From Epiperipatus broadwayi (Eukaryota; Onychophora; Udeonychophora; Euonychophora; Peripatidae), in assembly GCA_028023455.1 (NCBI GenBank), contig JAQFVV010006208.1:12236984-12300983 (forward strand): DNA of 64,000 nucleotides, given 5' to 3'. The notes below the pieces were generated by a model. The model saw only the letters and a list, made by a program, of their open reading frames with translations. It did no database searches and was not told the origin of the DNA. The position numbers and the translations under genes were made by a program. Every line of letters starts with the position of its first letter. The first letter of the stretch is position 1. Below are positions 22,736 to 33,941 of this stretch, piece by piece.

Positions 22736-23714
22736 CATGTAATAAATAGTAAAATTAGTAAATAAAACTATATTACACATGATTAAAAAATAAATAACAA
22801 AAAAAATTACTAAACCAACATAAAAATTTTGAAGTAAAAAACTTGTATAAGTACTTATCAGTTTATTAAATATTAAAATTAATGCTAGAAGTAACAAGTA
22901 TTAAATTTATAGTTTATGTTGATTTTTAAAAATTAAAATAGATTTTATATTACATCAATGCATGCAAGCACCATGGTATCCTATTTTTTCATATGGTAGA
23001 CAGAAAAAAATTAATAGAAAGTAAAACAAAATTGGTGATTCGAATTACCCTGTCATCTCAAAGAACTCACAATTTTGACCTCTTATTTCTTTAGTGATAA
23101 AAAATATTTCACTAAAAATTAGAATAAAATTTAAAATATTTATAATTGTTAAGTAATATGAATATTTGCATGGGTAAAATCCTTACAATAATTTTGAGGG
23201 AATGCTTACTTTATGTTAATTATTTAGTCAGATAGTATTTTTTCTAAAAAAATGAAGTCAAACGGGAGCTGTTTGGGATAACAAGGTGACCTCAACCACT
23301 GAATTCTTTTTATCGAATATTTCTCTTTTCCTCTTTTCCGACTACAACATGAATAAATATGTCACCATAGTGCTTACAGCTGTAGAGATAATGTAAATAT
23401 TTTTTTTTTCATATGTCAAAGCATCAGTCGGGACGCGAACCCGCGACAACTGCTTGTAAAGCAGCCGTGCTAACCACTAGGCTGCCAACGCTTGATAATG
23501 TAAATCTATTTTAATTTTCAAAACCAACATAAAATATAAATTTAATATTTGTTACCTCTAGCATTAATTTTAATATTTAATGAACTGATAAGTACTTACA
23601 TATTTTTTATGTTCAAGTTTTTATGTTGGTTTAATTTTTATTTGTTTTTATTTATTAATCATAGGTAATATGATTTTATAGTTTTATTTACTAATTTAAA
23701 CATTTATTGTATGC
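22736..23714. mobile_element. DNA element with ~190-bp terminal inverted repeats
   Basis: The left arm (22736-22925) and right arm (23530-23714) match in inverted orientation, including GTACTTATCAG / CTGATAAGTAC and 'tttatgttggttta'. No transposase. A SINE is inserted at 23399-23493. Foldback E abuts its left end. Confidence 0.72.
23399..23493 (-). mobile_element. tRNA-derived SINE, Val-UAC-like body
   Basis: Minus strand: AGCGTTGGCAGCCTAGTGG (box A), CTTTACAAG at the anticodon, GGGTTCGCGTCCC (box B), then TTTGACATATG and an A tail. Flanked by GATAATGTAAAT duplications (23387-23398 and 23494-23505). Confidence 0.85.
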
Positions 23715-23999
23715 AGCTAATGATTGATAATATTTTTCTCATAATTGAACATATGATAACGTTTAGAATTTAATGTTTGTTAAATGTAAGATTACAATAC
23801 TTTCATTTCAGCACACTTTTTTCCATAATTTATATATTTCTCATAATTGAACATTTGATGACATTTAAAATGTGATGCTTGTTAATTGTAAACATAAAAT
23901 ACCACTATTTCAGCACATTTTTCATTACTGAATTTGAAAGTTTGGCACTTTTTTCTGTATTCTACCATTATGTCTTAGGATTTTAATATCTTCATATAT

Positions 24000-24130
24000 A
24001 TATATTGCTTATAACAGTTCTTTCATATACACTTCAATGCAAACAAATGTTCTTAAAAACTTCTTTATTTTCCTTATAGTTTCGGCTGTCCAGAAGTCTT
24101 CATCAGAGATCCTGCCAGAACTTCAGCATG
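24000..24130 (-). mobile_element. Element end with hammerhead-like motif, family G
   Basis: Minus strand: CTCTGATGA, A, a GACT/AGCC stem that pairs if one C/T change is assumed, GAAACTATAAGG. CTGATGA is intact, but no clear stem I or cleavage triplet follows. Confidence 0.45.
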
Positions 24131-24539
24131 CTTGTAATTTTGTTAAATATGATATACTATATATAAACTTTTTAGAAAGCAGCAACAGCACTTTCTTTTT
24201 AAAACTTGAAAGTTGACTTTATATTGACTAAAAATTCAATTATTTTTAGATACACTACAAAAAAAGATAGTTATATATTGTGTGTGAACTGTGGATTGTA
24301 ACTAAAGCTATTCAAAGTGAAATACAAAGTAATGATTTTTAATAATAAAAAAAAAAACAGAAGTAAATTTAAAATGTTTACAAGGTTACAATAACGTATC
24401 TGAAAATAGATTAGTACATATATTGTTAAAATTAGTTTATAAACAGTGATCAAAAAGGCTTTTACAACATGAAAAGTTAATAAATATGTAATTTATTCCA
24501 TGTATTTGTATATGGTATGGGATGTACATAAAGAATGTA

Positions 24540-25130
24540 TTACAGGCACACAATTATAAGTGATGGGAAAAGAGAATTGTTAAGTTGGTAGAGAAACAGA
24601 ATTAGAGATATGGAAAATGAAGATGAATATTTGTAGTTATGTAAGAACAAAACTGATATAAAATATGAAAAGATGTATCATAAATCTAAATAAAGCATAT
24701 TATTATTTGATGTAAGGGCATGTTAAAAAAAGAAGTCAAAAAATATAGTAAAAATTTATATCGTAGATGTAGTTTATGTGGGATGGATAATAGGGTATTA
24801 ACCACTTATTTTTGAAATATAGTATATTGAAAAATGATTAGTATAAAGTCTATAGAAAGTTGGAGAAATTTAAAGAAATGAGAATAAAAGAAATAGAGAT
24901 TTTATGATTTTTATTTTTGTCTTTATAACAAAATTGTTGAATATGAGGAATAGCGGAAGAAACAAAACAATAGGATAGGAGGAAAATAAAAATAAACCAG
25001 AGGAAGAAAAATAATTGAATAGTAAGGAATAAGAAAATATGTTTATTTTAGTATTTAAGAGTTTAGAATGAACAGAATGTTTAACTTGGAAACAGGAGCT
25101 CTGAGCACATAGTCTATGAATAGAAACTGA
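24540..25130 (+). pseudogene. LINE C-terminal remnant
   Basis: A frame near 24755 reads YRRCSLCGMDNRVLTTYF, a CxxC start of a LINE-type zinc knuckle, followed by ILxx-like scraps. Lysine-rich broken frames lie upstream. Weak, but similar in style to 13500-14210. Confidence 0.4.
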
Positions 25131-25544
25131 ATTTATTTAAGAAGAACCATTTTACATTATATTACATAAATGTTTAACATTATTTAACAGTTTTTAAACA
25201 CTTATAAGTAGAGAAAAAATAGATAAAGAAAGTTAAAATTTTAAATGAAATTTAAATATTATATAATAAAGGTATATTTAATTGATGTGCAAAAGATTTT
25301 AGATAGTTATAGTAGTATTTTTAAAATAATATTTTTAAAAATTATGTAAATAAATATATGTAAGTTATACATATTTATAAAGATATAAATTATATATGAG
25401 ATGTGAAAAAATAGATTATTTTAAAATTAAACACAATTAAAATTAAGTGTTTAATGCAAGTAAAATAATATAAATAGCAAAATAACATTTGAATTATGTT
25501 AATTAAATTTAATTTTTTATATGTATTTAAAATGTATAGATAAT

Positions 25545-25668
25545 TTGTTGCTGGCCTATATGCAGTGCCAATATTTGCTTAGAAGTTGAACTCACACCTT
25601 TAGATTCTTGAATATCGAATTTAAGGGAAATGCTCTAACCAACTGAGCTATTACAGTAGTACTTATTT
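25545..25668 (-). mobile_element. tRNA-derived SINE, family J
   Basis: Minus strand: TAGCTCAGTTGGTTAGAGC is a perfect tRNA D-arm/box A, and GAGTTCAAC is a box B-like T-arm. The anticodon region is expanded (TTCAAGAATCTAAAG). The tail matches family J (28408-28920), GGCACTGCATATAGGCCAGC. Confidence 0.72.
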
Positions 25669-26194
25669 AATATTATGTAATTATAGCTCTGAAAAATGCT
25701 TGTACAATCAAACCTGTCAGTTGAATTGGAAAATTTAATAAAAATACTGGCCTTTTTCTTACGACACTGGGAACATGATGTTAAAATTATCAATTATAGA
25801 AACAAATACAACTTGGAAATTATCTATATCAAACTAAACACTTGAATTTATTTGTTCTTATTTACCTCTGCTATCTTTACTTTTTGTAAACAAATCTCTA
25901 ATTTGTTAAATAATTTTAAGTAATAAGAAATAGATTAATCTATTGAAGATATTAATAAATCAGGTAAAATATAAAGTTTACCTTTAAAAAAGTGCAAAAA
26001 AAAAAAAAAAAATATATTTAGACAAATTAATAAAATAAAATAACTAATATAGAAGCAACAATATACAGCAAATGTAATATTGCAAACTGATTTGAAACAT
26101 AGATATGAAGTATAAAATTAATAGGTACTTTGAGATTAGCAATGCTGCGAAGTAATTATCCAGCCATAATTTTGCAAGTATATTTCCATTGAAC

Positions 26195-26352
26195 ATCACA
26201 TGATCACCATCTCTTATACTAGCACATAACTGTTACTAAACAGGAAAAACTCTCCATACAGTAGTGCCACCCTGTGCCAACCAGAGTAATCAATGGATGC
26301 CAGAAGGCTTGCACAAGGGTGGCACTACTGTATGGAGAGTTTTGCCTGTTTA
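26195..26352. mobile_element. Foldback element, family B, short form without ribozyme
   Basis: AAACTCTCCATACAGTAGTG and its inverse flank a 50-bp centre. It keeps the outer ACATCACATGATCACC. Confidence 0.8.
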
Positions 26353-27340
26353 TATTTCCATTGCTTATGAAGTATCACTTTAGGTTTAGCAAACATTATA
26401 TTTAAAAAATAAGTTTTTGAATTCAAGTTAAGTCAAAAAAATTATTATGCATATAAGTAAAAGATTTGAATTAAATTAACTAAATGTTGCTTTTGTTTAC
26501 TATTTTTTTCAACCAAAATTAATTTATATCATATTCATAATTTTTTAAAATTAACATGAATTCAAATTTTTTAAATATAACATTTATTTTCATAACAATT
26601 TTTTTAATAGTTCAATTCAAAGACTCATTTTTTAAATATAAAGTTTGGTAATCTTTAAAAAAATAACAAACCTAAAATATTACAATAATTCATAATGTTA
26701 GAATAATTACAGCAAGCTAGTCTCAAAGTACTAATTAATAATACACATTCTAGAATACATAGTATTAATAATTATTGCTCTAATAATGAGAAATATAAAA
26801 AATAAAATAAATAATAGAAGAATTGAAAAATAATAATTCCCAAATAAAAATTGAAAAAAAAAAAAATATTGAAAACAGTAACAATAGGAAATTAAATATT
26901 ATAGTGAATATAAATAAAATTATAAACAAATTAAATTAAAAATATAGTGATTTAATATATATCAAAATAGTGAATAAATGAAAAATATAATCTATTGGAT
27001 TTTTTAGAAAATAAATATATAATTTATAATCAGGATAACAGGACTGATATTAATGGAGTTATAAAATAAACAGCAAAGAATGTTATCTAAAAAAAAAACA
27101 TTACAAATGATCATATTGGAGAATTTATTTAAAGCAAAATTTAAACAATTAAATGAGATAAAAATATCTTTTTTTTTTAAGCATAGAAAAACACAGGTCA
27201 TAAATTTGAAGATAAAAATAATATATTATACTAATAATAAGAACGAAAAATAAAAAAATGCATTGATAATAAAAATAACAGACAAGATAAAAATGTTAAT
27301 TAAAAAATTAAATAATTATATATATATAGAATGGTTATTA
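26353..27340. other. Extremely AT-rich, no gene seen
   Basis: No repeat or frame of note; open frames such as 27004-27201 are AT-rich noise. Confidence 0.4.
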
Positions 27341-27786
27341 CAGTATTACTTTGAATTTAAGCCACACTTTTGGATGTGGATTAAATTCAAAGCGAATATT
27401 TAATATCTTATTTCTGCCGATCTTCCATTCCCAACCATCGCATTTTTGTTTTACACTCTACACATGCAGATAGTATTACGATTGTAAATAACAGTTTATT
27501 TGGCAGTTCCCATTCACACTTTTCTTTTAATTCTTATTTTCCCAATTTTAAAATCCGACTGTAAGCATAGTACGACTATTGATAGCAGTTTATTCAAAAG
27601 TACGACTGCTGATAGCAGTTTATTCAGAAGACCCCATTCACATTTTTTTTTAAATTACTATTTAAATAAATAAAAATGTTTATTATTTTTCAATACCTAT
27701 TATAAAATCATTTTAATATTTTTTTCCAATTTTAAAATCCTACTACAGCTTAAATTCGTGAGTAGTTAAAATTCGAAATAATACGG
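27341..27786. mobile_element. pogo/Tigger-like MITE (446 bp)
   Basis: The ends CAGTATTACTTTGAATTT and, on the minus strand, CCGTATTATTTCGAATTT are inverted repeats flanked by TA, as in pogo-type elements. Inside are a hairpin around GCCACACTTTTGGATGTGG and a 30-bp tandem pair (starting AGTACGACT) at 27568-27628. No transposase. Confidence 0.5.
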
Positions 27787-28407
27787 TAATTCAATATAAA
27801 ACACATTTTCCGTCTTTAAAAGATTATTATAAATAAAAATATATTGTTAATAAAATTATAAATTAAAAAATAAAATGTTAGGCAACAAATGTTAAAAATA
27901 AGATAATAGTAAATAAAATTATTAATATTATTTTTAATAACAATTAATTGATGGAGTTTGTTATTACTTAAAACTATTAAGCCTAATTACAGATCTGTTT
28001 ACAAAAAATAAATATACGGAATATGTAGATGTAGAAAAGTTTAAATGTTAGATATTTATTAACAATTTTTTTGATATGCTATGATGTGAGTATATAAACT
28101 GTATAGATATATAAAAATAGAGATTTAGATGAGGTATTAGTTAAATTTAAACATAATAAAAATTGGCTGTTTATACACAAGTAAATTAATATAAACAATA
28201 AACTTAACATAAAAAACAGATCCGAATTAAATTATATTTTATATATATATTTTGTGTATTTAAATATGTATAGATTTCTTTTATATATATATAATATTTT
28301 AGTAATACTTATATGCATTATGTACTACCAGCTCTGAGAAAAACTATTATTACAACTTAGACTAAGAGACGGTTTTCCTGAATATTTGTGATGATGGTGT
28401 TTTAGTT
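27787..28407. other. AT-rich, no gene seen
   Basis: Nothing recognisable. Confidence 0.4.
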
Positions 28408-28920
28408 CTATATTGAACTGTTTCTATCATCTAATATGAGTATTGAATATCTTTAGAAAAATTTAACTTCTATTTAAATATTCCAAATACATTCAACTGT
28501 TAGTAATAGCATATCAAACATGTTAGTATATGCACGACATTTTGAGAGGTATTATTCTCCCTTTTTCAAGTATTGCTGGCCTGGCCAGTGACAGTACTAG
28601 CATGGGAATCAAACCTGGACCCTTATATTCTTGAATATTGAATGCAGGATGGCTCAATTGGTTAGAGTGTTACCTTAAAATTTAATACTCAAGAATCTAA
28701 GAGTCCAGATTTGACCCCCATGCTAGCACTGTCACTGGTCAGGTGAGCAACATCTAAAAAAGAGGGGAGAATAATACTTCTCAAAACATTGTGCATATAC
28801 TAACCTGTTTGATGTGCTATTGCACGTAGTTGAATGTATTTGGAATATTTAAATAAAAGTTAAATTTTTCCAAAGACATTCAATATTCATATTAGATAAT
28901 GGAAATAGACCAGTATATAA
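28408..28920. mobile_element. Foldback element, family J: two tRNA-like SINE halves head to head
   Basis: Arms of about 237 bp (28408-28645 and 28683-28920) match almost throughout. Each arm carries a T-arm/box B (GGTTTGATTCCC or GATTTGACCCC) and, further out, a hammerhead-like CTGAARA-stem-AAA motif (minus strand near 28535-28575; plus strand near 28752-28793). The apex holds a box A, GGATGGCTCAATTGGTTAGAG. So the element looks like an inverted duplication of the SINE at 25545-25668 plus further sequence. Confidence 0.82.
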
Positions 28921-29159
28921 ATACAATTAGACTAAGAGAGTTTAAAATTAATTTTATATTAGAAATAATATAACCAATGCAGAAAGTTAATGGAAAAAAG
29001 GAATGAATATTTAAGAATAAAACAATTTGAAAGTAATATGAAAGTAATATGCTAGATCAAGGAAATGAAGAAATAAAAGAACATATTAAAAAGATGAAGA
29101 GAAAAAATTGAAGTGGTTTGTATGACCAGATATCAATTTTTTATTTATACTGATTCTAA

Positions 29160-29222
29160 ACAAAGCAAAACTCTCCATACAGTAGTGCCATCTTGTGCTA
29201 ACAAGAGCAATCAATAGATATT
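29160..29222 (+). mobile_element. Foldback family B, terminal fragment
   Basis: AAACTCTCCATACAGTAGTG and the following 35 bases only. Confidence 0.75.
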
Positions 29223-29379
29223 TAGTGGTTTATACTGATATTTGATATCTATTAGATAGAAGTTGAGTAGATTAAGAATAATAATAAAAATACAATAAAA
29301 GCAAAGGCGGAATTGGAGTCTGGTTAAATATAAGCAAGTGCTGAATGGCTAAAGGCTAACTAGATTTTAAAAGAATTTA

Positions 29380-29680
29380 TTATACTTATAAACCAGAGAT
29401 TATCCAGTAGACATTCTTTTAATAATAGTGATTTTATTAAAAAAAACCCAGTTAGTTTAATATAAAATGATGTTAAGGTAATATTGAAAATCTTGAACGA
29501 AGGTATTTTGAATAGAATATTATATATTTATCTGAAATGCAATTTAGATTTAGAAGCCTTAGAGAAATGAAAGATGACATAGAATTATTATTAGCAGTAA
29601 TTGAAAAGTAAATAAAAGTTAATATTTATCTCATTAATCTAGAAAAAAAATTGACAAGTTAAATTATTTCTTTAATAAAG
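29380..29680 (+). pseudogene. LINE reverse transcriptase fragment
   Basis: Around 29480-29640 the frame gives ILNEGILNRI, then MQFRFRSLREMKDDIELLLA, then INLEKK. This corresponds to RT motifs 1-2 and the start of motif A (F-R-x-GRGTxDxI ... DLEKAFD), with the aspartate changed. Upstream PVSL (about 29450) fits the RPISL start. Stops present. Confidence 0.65.
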
Positions 29681-29719
29681 AAACTGAAACAGAAAAAAAA
29701 ACAGATCATTATTTAATCA

Positions 29720-29935
29720 GAGGGGGTTTGAACACAGAATTTCAAGCTTCCTTCAGCTATCCACTTTATCTTATATATCCGATACACATAACCACACACA
29801 TGTGAAAAAGATAAGTGATCTCTAATATATGTATTTCATGCTGAATCAGCACTCATCAGTTGGTCCAGATCATTATCTCCCACAAACACATACATGTAAT
29901 CAGTGCTTAGTTTATATTAAGATATAGAAAAAAAT
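29720..29935 (-). mobile_element. Retrozyme (family A), ribozyme and tRNA-like segment
   Basis: Minus strand copy with box B-like TGTTCAAACCCCC, the ATGTGTGTGG block and the ribozyme at 29816-29881. The right end stops near the AATATAAACTAAGCACTGAT block. Confidence 0.82.
29816..29881 (-). ncRNA. Type I hammerhead ribozyme, family A
   Basis: Minus strand: GATCT-GGA-CCAA, CTGATGA (29853-29859), stem II GTGCTG-ATT-CAGCAT, GAAA, short ATA/TAT stem III, triplet ATA, then TTAGAGATC. The core is intact. One A-C mismatch weakens the inner stem I. Confidence 0.8.
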
Positions 29936-30084
29936 GGAAGAAAGAAAATATGTAAATAAAAAAAGGAAAAAGGATATTTATAAACAGCTTTCTCATTGAA
30001 TACTATATGATAGAGAGCATAGAAAAAAAGTTAAGCAGTATAAATATGTTGATTAATTATTTAGAACAAATACTTTTAAAGCAC

Positions 30085-30625
30085 TAAACATCACATGATC
30101 GTCATTTCTTATGCTTGCTCATAACTGTTATTAACACAGGAAAAATTCTCCACTCAGTTCAAGCTAGAGTAATCAATGGATGCCAGAAGGCTTATGCATA
30201 AAATCCCTATCTAGTGCCTACTCATCCAATATAGCCAGCTAGAATTAGTCTGGGGATATAGGTGCAGTGCTCTCAATCCAATACTTCTCACTGATGGAAG
30301 CCACAAGCTATAAACCAGTCTGGGGATGTAAGTGCAGTGCTCTCAGATCCAAGGCTTCTCACTGATGAAAGCCACAAGTTAGAAACTAGTCTGTGGATAT
30401 TGGATGAGTAGGCACTAGATAGGGATTTTATGCACAATTCTTAGTTTCTAGCTTGTGGCTTTTATCAGTGAAGAGCCTTGGACTGAGAGCACTGCACTAT
30501 TGGATGAGTATGCACTAGATAGGGAATTTATGCACAAACCTTCTGGAATCCATTGATTACTCTGGCTTGCGCTGAGTGGCACTACTGTATGGAGAGCTTT
30601 GCCTGTTCTAATAACAAATGCTTTT
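30085..30625. mobile_element. Foldback element, family B, with tandem and inverted ribozyme segments
   Basis: The outer ends carry ACATCACATGATCGTC (left) and the GTATGGAGAGCTTTGCC block (right). The interior repeats the ribozyme region three times on the plus strand (30241 fragment, 30291, 30362) and once on the minus (30430-30485, CTGATAA). The copy at 30362-30368 has CTGATGA, AGC/GTT stem II, GAAACTAGTC and TGTGG. Confidence 0.82.
30355..30403 (+). ncRNA. Hammerhead ribozyme, family B, near-intact
   Basis: CTGATGA at 30362-30368; stem II A-AGC-CACAA-GTT-A with one G-U; GAAA; ACTAGT; triplet GTC; TGTGG, whose third base breaks one stem I pair. Confidence 0.68.
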
Positions 30626-30750
30626 AAAAGCAAATTAAGAAGAATTATTATTATGGCAGTATCTGTACATGAAACAGAAAAAGTATTTGAATAGAAAAAT
30701 AATCATTAAGTTTGGTGATGATTGTGTAAACTAATCTGTGGATCAATTTT

Positions 30751-30857
30751 ATCTATCTATCCATCCACCCACCTGCCTGCCTGCCTGCACAACCTATCTA
30801 CCTACCCACTTGTCTATCTGTCAGTCTGTTTATCTATGTATCTATTTATTTATCTAA
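30751..30857. repeat. Degenerate tetranucleotide microsatellite
   Basis: Runs of CTAT, CCAT, CCTG and TCTA units, about 107 bp. Confidence 0.9.
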
Positions 30858-31632
30858 CATCAAGATTAATATTCAAACTATTGGTTTGTTACATAAATGA
30901 ACTACTCTCAATCCAAAGCAACAAGTCAAAACTTTTATAGAGAAAAGATGGTCTGCTCTTTTTCATTAGTCTGCAGTATATCTCATTTTTGTAGTTTAGA
31001 ATTAATGTCTTCTACATCAAACTTTTTTGTCTGAAAGACTTTAATACCTTATCTAATTAAAGCATGCAATGCATTATACAGAGCGTAACTTCCAAAGCAA
31101 TCGATAATGGGTCTCATTAGAATGTCCGTTAATATTTATAACATAAACAGAATCCAAAACCCTGTTCAAGTTTGCAGTAAATACCTTTTTAGAAAATGTG
31201 TTACCATTTATTTACTATGCAATTCTGTGCAATTTATGTATACAGTATAATGTCCATAAACTTTATACTGCGATCCTATACTCTTTTATTTTTGTACTGC
31301 AGCGAATAATAGACAAGAATGATTAATAAATCATTTTTTTTCATATATTATCAATATTGCTCTCATCAGTGGCAAGTAATTCGTTTAATACAACCACATT
31401 GATACAATATAAATAATTAATCGCATTACTAAAACAAAATAAATAGACACAATCAAATTTTTAACTATCAAGACTTTAAAATTCACCAAAATAATAAATC
31501 ATTTAAAATTTTTATTTAGTTAATAATATTTAGAATAAAGAACAAAAACTTGTCATGGAATGTTAAATAAAATGTATTCCAACACTTATTCTTTTAACAC
31601 ATTTTGACGTTGTTTCTTCTTTTTGTTTGCAG
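30858..31632. other. Mostly unique sequence upstream of the candidate exon
   Basis: No copy of any repeat family of this window; contains a pyrimidine tract just before 31633. Confidence 0.4.
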
Positions 31633-31683
31633 ACTCCCAATAGGAGGTCGGAATATATAAATGTAGATTTCAGGGGAACTCAG
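31633..31683 (+). CDS. Candidate 51-bp internal micro-exon (17 codons)
   Basis: A strong pyrimidine-rich tract (TTTCTTCTTTTTGTTTGCAG) ends at 31632 and a GTTAAT donor starts at 31684. The 51 bases between are open in phase 0 and read TPNRRSEYINVDFRGTQ. It lies in one of the few stretches that match no repeat family here and is richer in G+C than its flanks. The tyrosine sits in a YxN context, which in known proteins is the SH2 docking motif for Grb2, so a receptor or adaptor tail could be guessed. That guess is inference. I do not recognise the gene, and a chance match to splice consensus cannot be excluded. Confidence 0.45.
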
Positions 31684-32029
31684 GTTAATGAAAAATTTAT
31701 AAACAAACACATTTTTCATTTAGTATGAAGTATTCTTTCTCGCTCTTTCCTTTAAAACTATTTATTTAAAAATAAACAAAATCTTAAAAAATAGTATTAA
31801 TAATTTGCATTTTCTTTCATTTCTTGTCTATTTATACACACAACTGTGTGAACGTGCGCGTAAATATAAATTTATATTTGCAAAGACATAAAAAAAGTCT
31901 AAAAAATAAATCTTAATCTTTAATCTACTGTACTCTAATCCTTTTAGAAAAACCTTGTAATATGGGTAGCTAAGCCTATCTGTGACAAAAAGAATTGTTT
32001 CAGTTTACAATCAGGTTTAAACTTCTAAA
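31684..32029. other. Unique AT-rich sequence after the candidate exon
   Basis: Possible intron; no repeats recognised. Confidence 0.35.
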
Positions 32030-32232
32030 CATCACATGATCCTGAGATCTAGATGCAGTGCTCTCAAATCCAATGCTCCTCACTGATGAAGGCCACAAGC
32101 CAGAAACTAGTCTGGGGATATTGGATGAGTAGGCAATAGATGAGGATTTTATGCACAAGCCTTCTGGCATCCATTGATTAGTCTTGTTGGCACAGGGTGG
32201 CACTACTGTATGGAGAGTTTTGCCTGTTAACA
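32030..32232 (+). mobile_element. Foldback family B, single arm with intact hammerhead
   Basis: Starts with the outer AAACATCACATGATCC, jumps to the GCAGTGCTCTCA block, ribozyme, GCCTTCTGGCATCCATTGAT block and the terminal TGTATGGAGAGTTTTGCC. The left arm is missing. Confidence 0.85.
32077..32118 (+). ncRNA. Type I hammerhead ribozyme, family B, intact
   Basis: Stem I TCCTCA (32077-32082) pairs with TGGGGA (32113-32118), six pairs with one G-U. CTGATGA 32083-32089; stem II GGC-CACAA-GCC flanked by an A-A mismatch; GAAA 32103-32106; ACTAGT palindrome as stem III; cleavage triplet GTC, cut expected after 32112. Confidence 0.88.
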
Positions 32233-32249
32233 GGGTTAAACTACTGATA

Positions 32250-32470
32250 CACCTGACCACCCACATGTAGAAAAGATAAATAATCACATATTATTTATCT
32301 TTCTACATGTGGGTGGTCAGGTGTATCAGTAATATGAGATTGTGTGGATAGTTGAATGTTGCTTGGAAGTCTGAGTTCAAATCCCCTATATTTACAATTA
32401 AGTTCCAGGTGTAAGAATGCCTGTATTTCAAACCAGGTTTAGGTTTTTTTCAGGCTGCTGGATCATGTGA
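32250..32470. repeat. Retrozyme tail forming a 40-bp-arm hairpin
   Basis: ACTGATACACCTGACCACCC and its inverse around a TCACATA loop (32252-32334). Then comes the retrozyme 3' part with the box B (GAGTTCAAATCCCC) and 'ccaggtgtaagaatgcctg', on the plus strand. Confidence 0.78.
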
Positions 32471-32722
32471 CATCGCTAATCAGCCAGTATAGAGTAATAA
32501 ATAGGTAAACCACATTTCTTTTGAACTATGTAAATATATTTGCACCATCGTACAGCTTTTTGATTGCTTTGCAAAACTCAGTTTATGAAACTATTCATCT
32601 TTTTCATCATAATTTCTGGAATCTATGTGATGGAATTAATCTGTATTTTTTTAAAATAAAATTTTATTCAGACAAATATAAAATAGTAGTCGGGTTTTAA
32701 AAATATCATGATTAAAAGTAAT

Positions 32723-33102
32723 AATTATACAAACGGAAGTCAATCTCCGATAAAGCGCTATTTCTTAAATATTATAAATCTACACGTGCACTCTCCCGTC
32801 GGTAAGAATTTAAAAAAATTAAGTGAATCACTTAGGTATGGTTTAAGTTTATAAATCATGTTATCTAATCGTAGGTGGTTAAAAATGAGACACTGTCTTT
32901 CTCCAGCGATGGGTTAAATAGATTTGTACAAATGAATATTTGATTATAACATCAGGCATGCTCTGTAAGAGTTGGTGTATATAGAATGTGCGCTCTAAAC
33001 TTAAGTGATACACTTAAATTCTTACCAGCGGGAGAGTGCGCATAGATTTATAATATTTAAGAAATGGCGCATTATCGGAGATTGACTTCCGTTTGTATAA
33101 TT
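32723..33102. mobile_element. MITE with ~105-bp terminal inverted repeats
   Basis: The arms start AATTATACAAACGGAAGTC and end with its inverse, including AATCTCCGATAA and CACTCTCCCG blocks. The centre is ~160 bp with no frame. Not related to the ribozyme foldbacks. Confidence 0.82.
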
Positions 33103-33129
33103 TCAAAAATTTTCGGTGCTTTATAATAA

Positions 33130-33420
33130 TAGGTTTGCATGAAGTTATGGGAGAATAAATATGAACAAAGGGATTATACAGAAAATGAGTTATTGGTTTT
33201 TATGCTGAGTTTGCGAAAAGATAAGGGGGATTTAGATATAAAGGACATAGAGTTGACAAAGATTATGTTGTGGAAATGGGATGGAGCAGAATATGGGAAA
33301 ACTTAAAGTGGGGAATGGAAATTAAAGTGGCTAACAGGTTTATCTGGCATAGTTGCTGAGATATTCTTGACTTCATTTAAGGAGAAGCCACAGTACATCA
33401 CATCACATCACATCACATTT
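33130..33420 (+). pseudogene. LINE 3' end, second copy
   Basis: Matches 13930-14200: KLWENKYEQRDYTENELLVF, then LRKDKGDLDIKDIELTKIML, the non-coding 3' part and a CATCA-repeat tail (33396-33419). 5'-truncated, as is usual for LINE copies. Confidence 0.78.
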
Positions 33421-33933
33421 AAAAGTAATAATGAAAAATGTATTAGCTTTCCACATAAATATTTGTTTAATACAGAAAAGAATATGTTGCAAAAAGGCAC
33501 CCAATCAGGTAGAAATCTATCACATGACTTTGTGTATATTGATTAAAATGATATACTCTTAAAATATAAAAATAATAAATAAAGTTGCATGAGTGTGTGT
33601 GGATAAAGGTAATCAATAATAAAAAGCATTAAAAATTCCCTCTAGAAAAAAAAATTAGTATGCATAATAATTAAAATTATACAAAAAAATAAAAATAATA
33701 TGGGTATTCTAATTTGCAAAGATGTAATAAGGAAAATAATTATGTAAATTATATAAAGCAAAACAAAATTGTGTGTGGGGGCGGGGGATATCATATAGAA
33801 TGCAGTGCGGGAATTATCATATTTGCAGCACAGCATGTGAACAGTTTAGTACGCTGAAGAGTACATATAGTGCAGAATTAACAGTAAAGAGTTAAGAGCA
33901 TAGAATAAAGTATGCAATAAACACAATGCAGCA
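33421..33933. other. AT-rich, no gene seen
   Basis: Short G run GGGGGCGGGGG at about 33777. No element recognised. Confidence 0.4.
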
Positions 33934-33941
33934 TTATAGAC

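Noticed and set aside
28535-28800. CRISPR-like or tandem array around family J
   Set aside because: The repeats are inverted, not direct, and there are only two; it is a foldback element.
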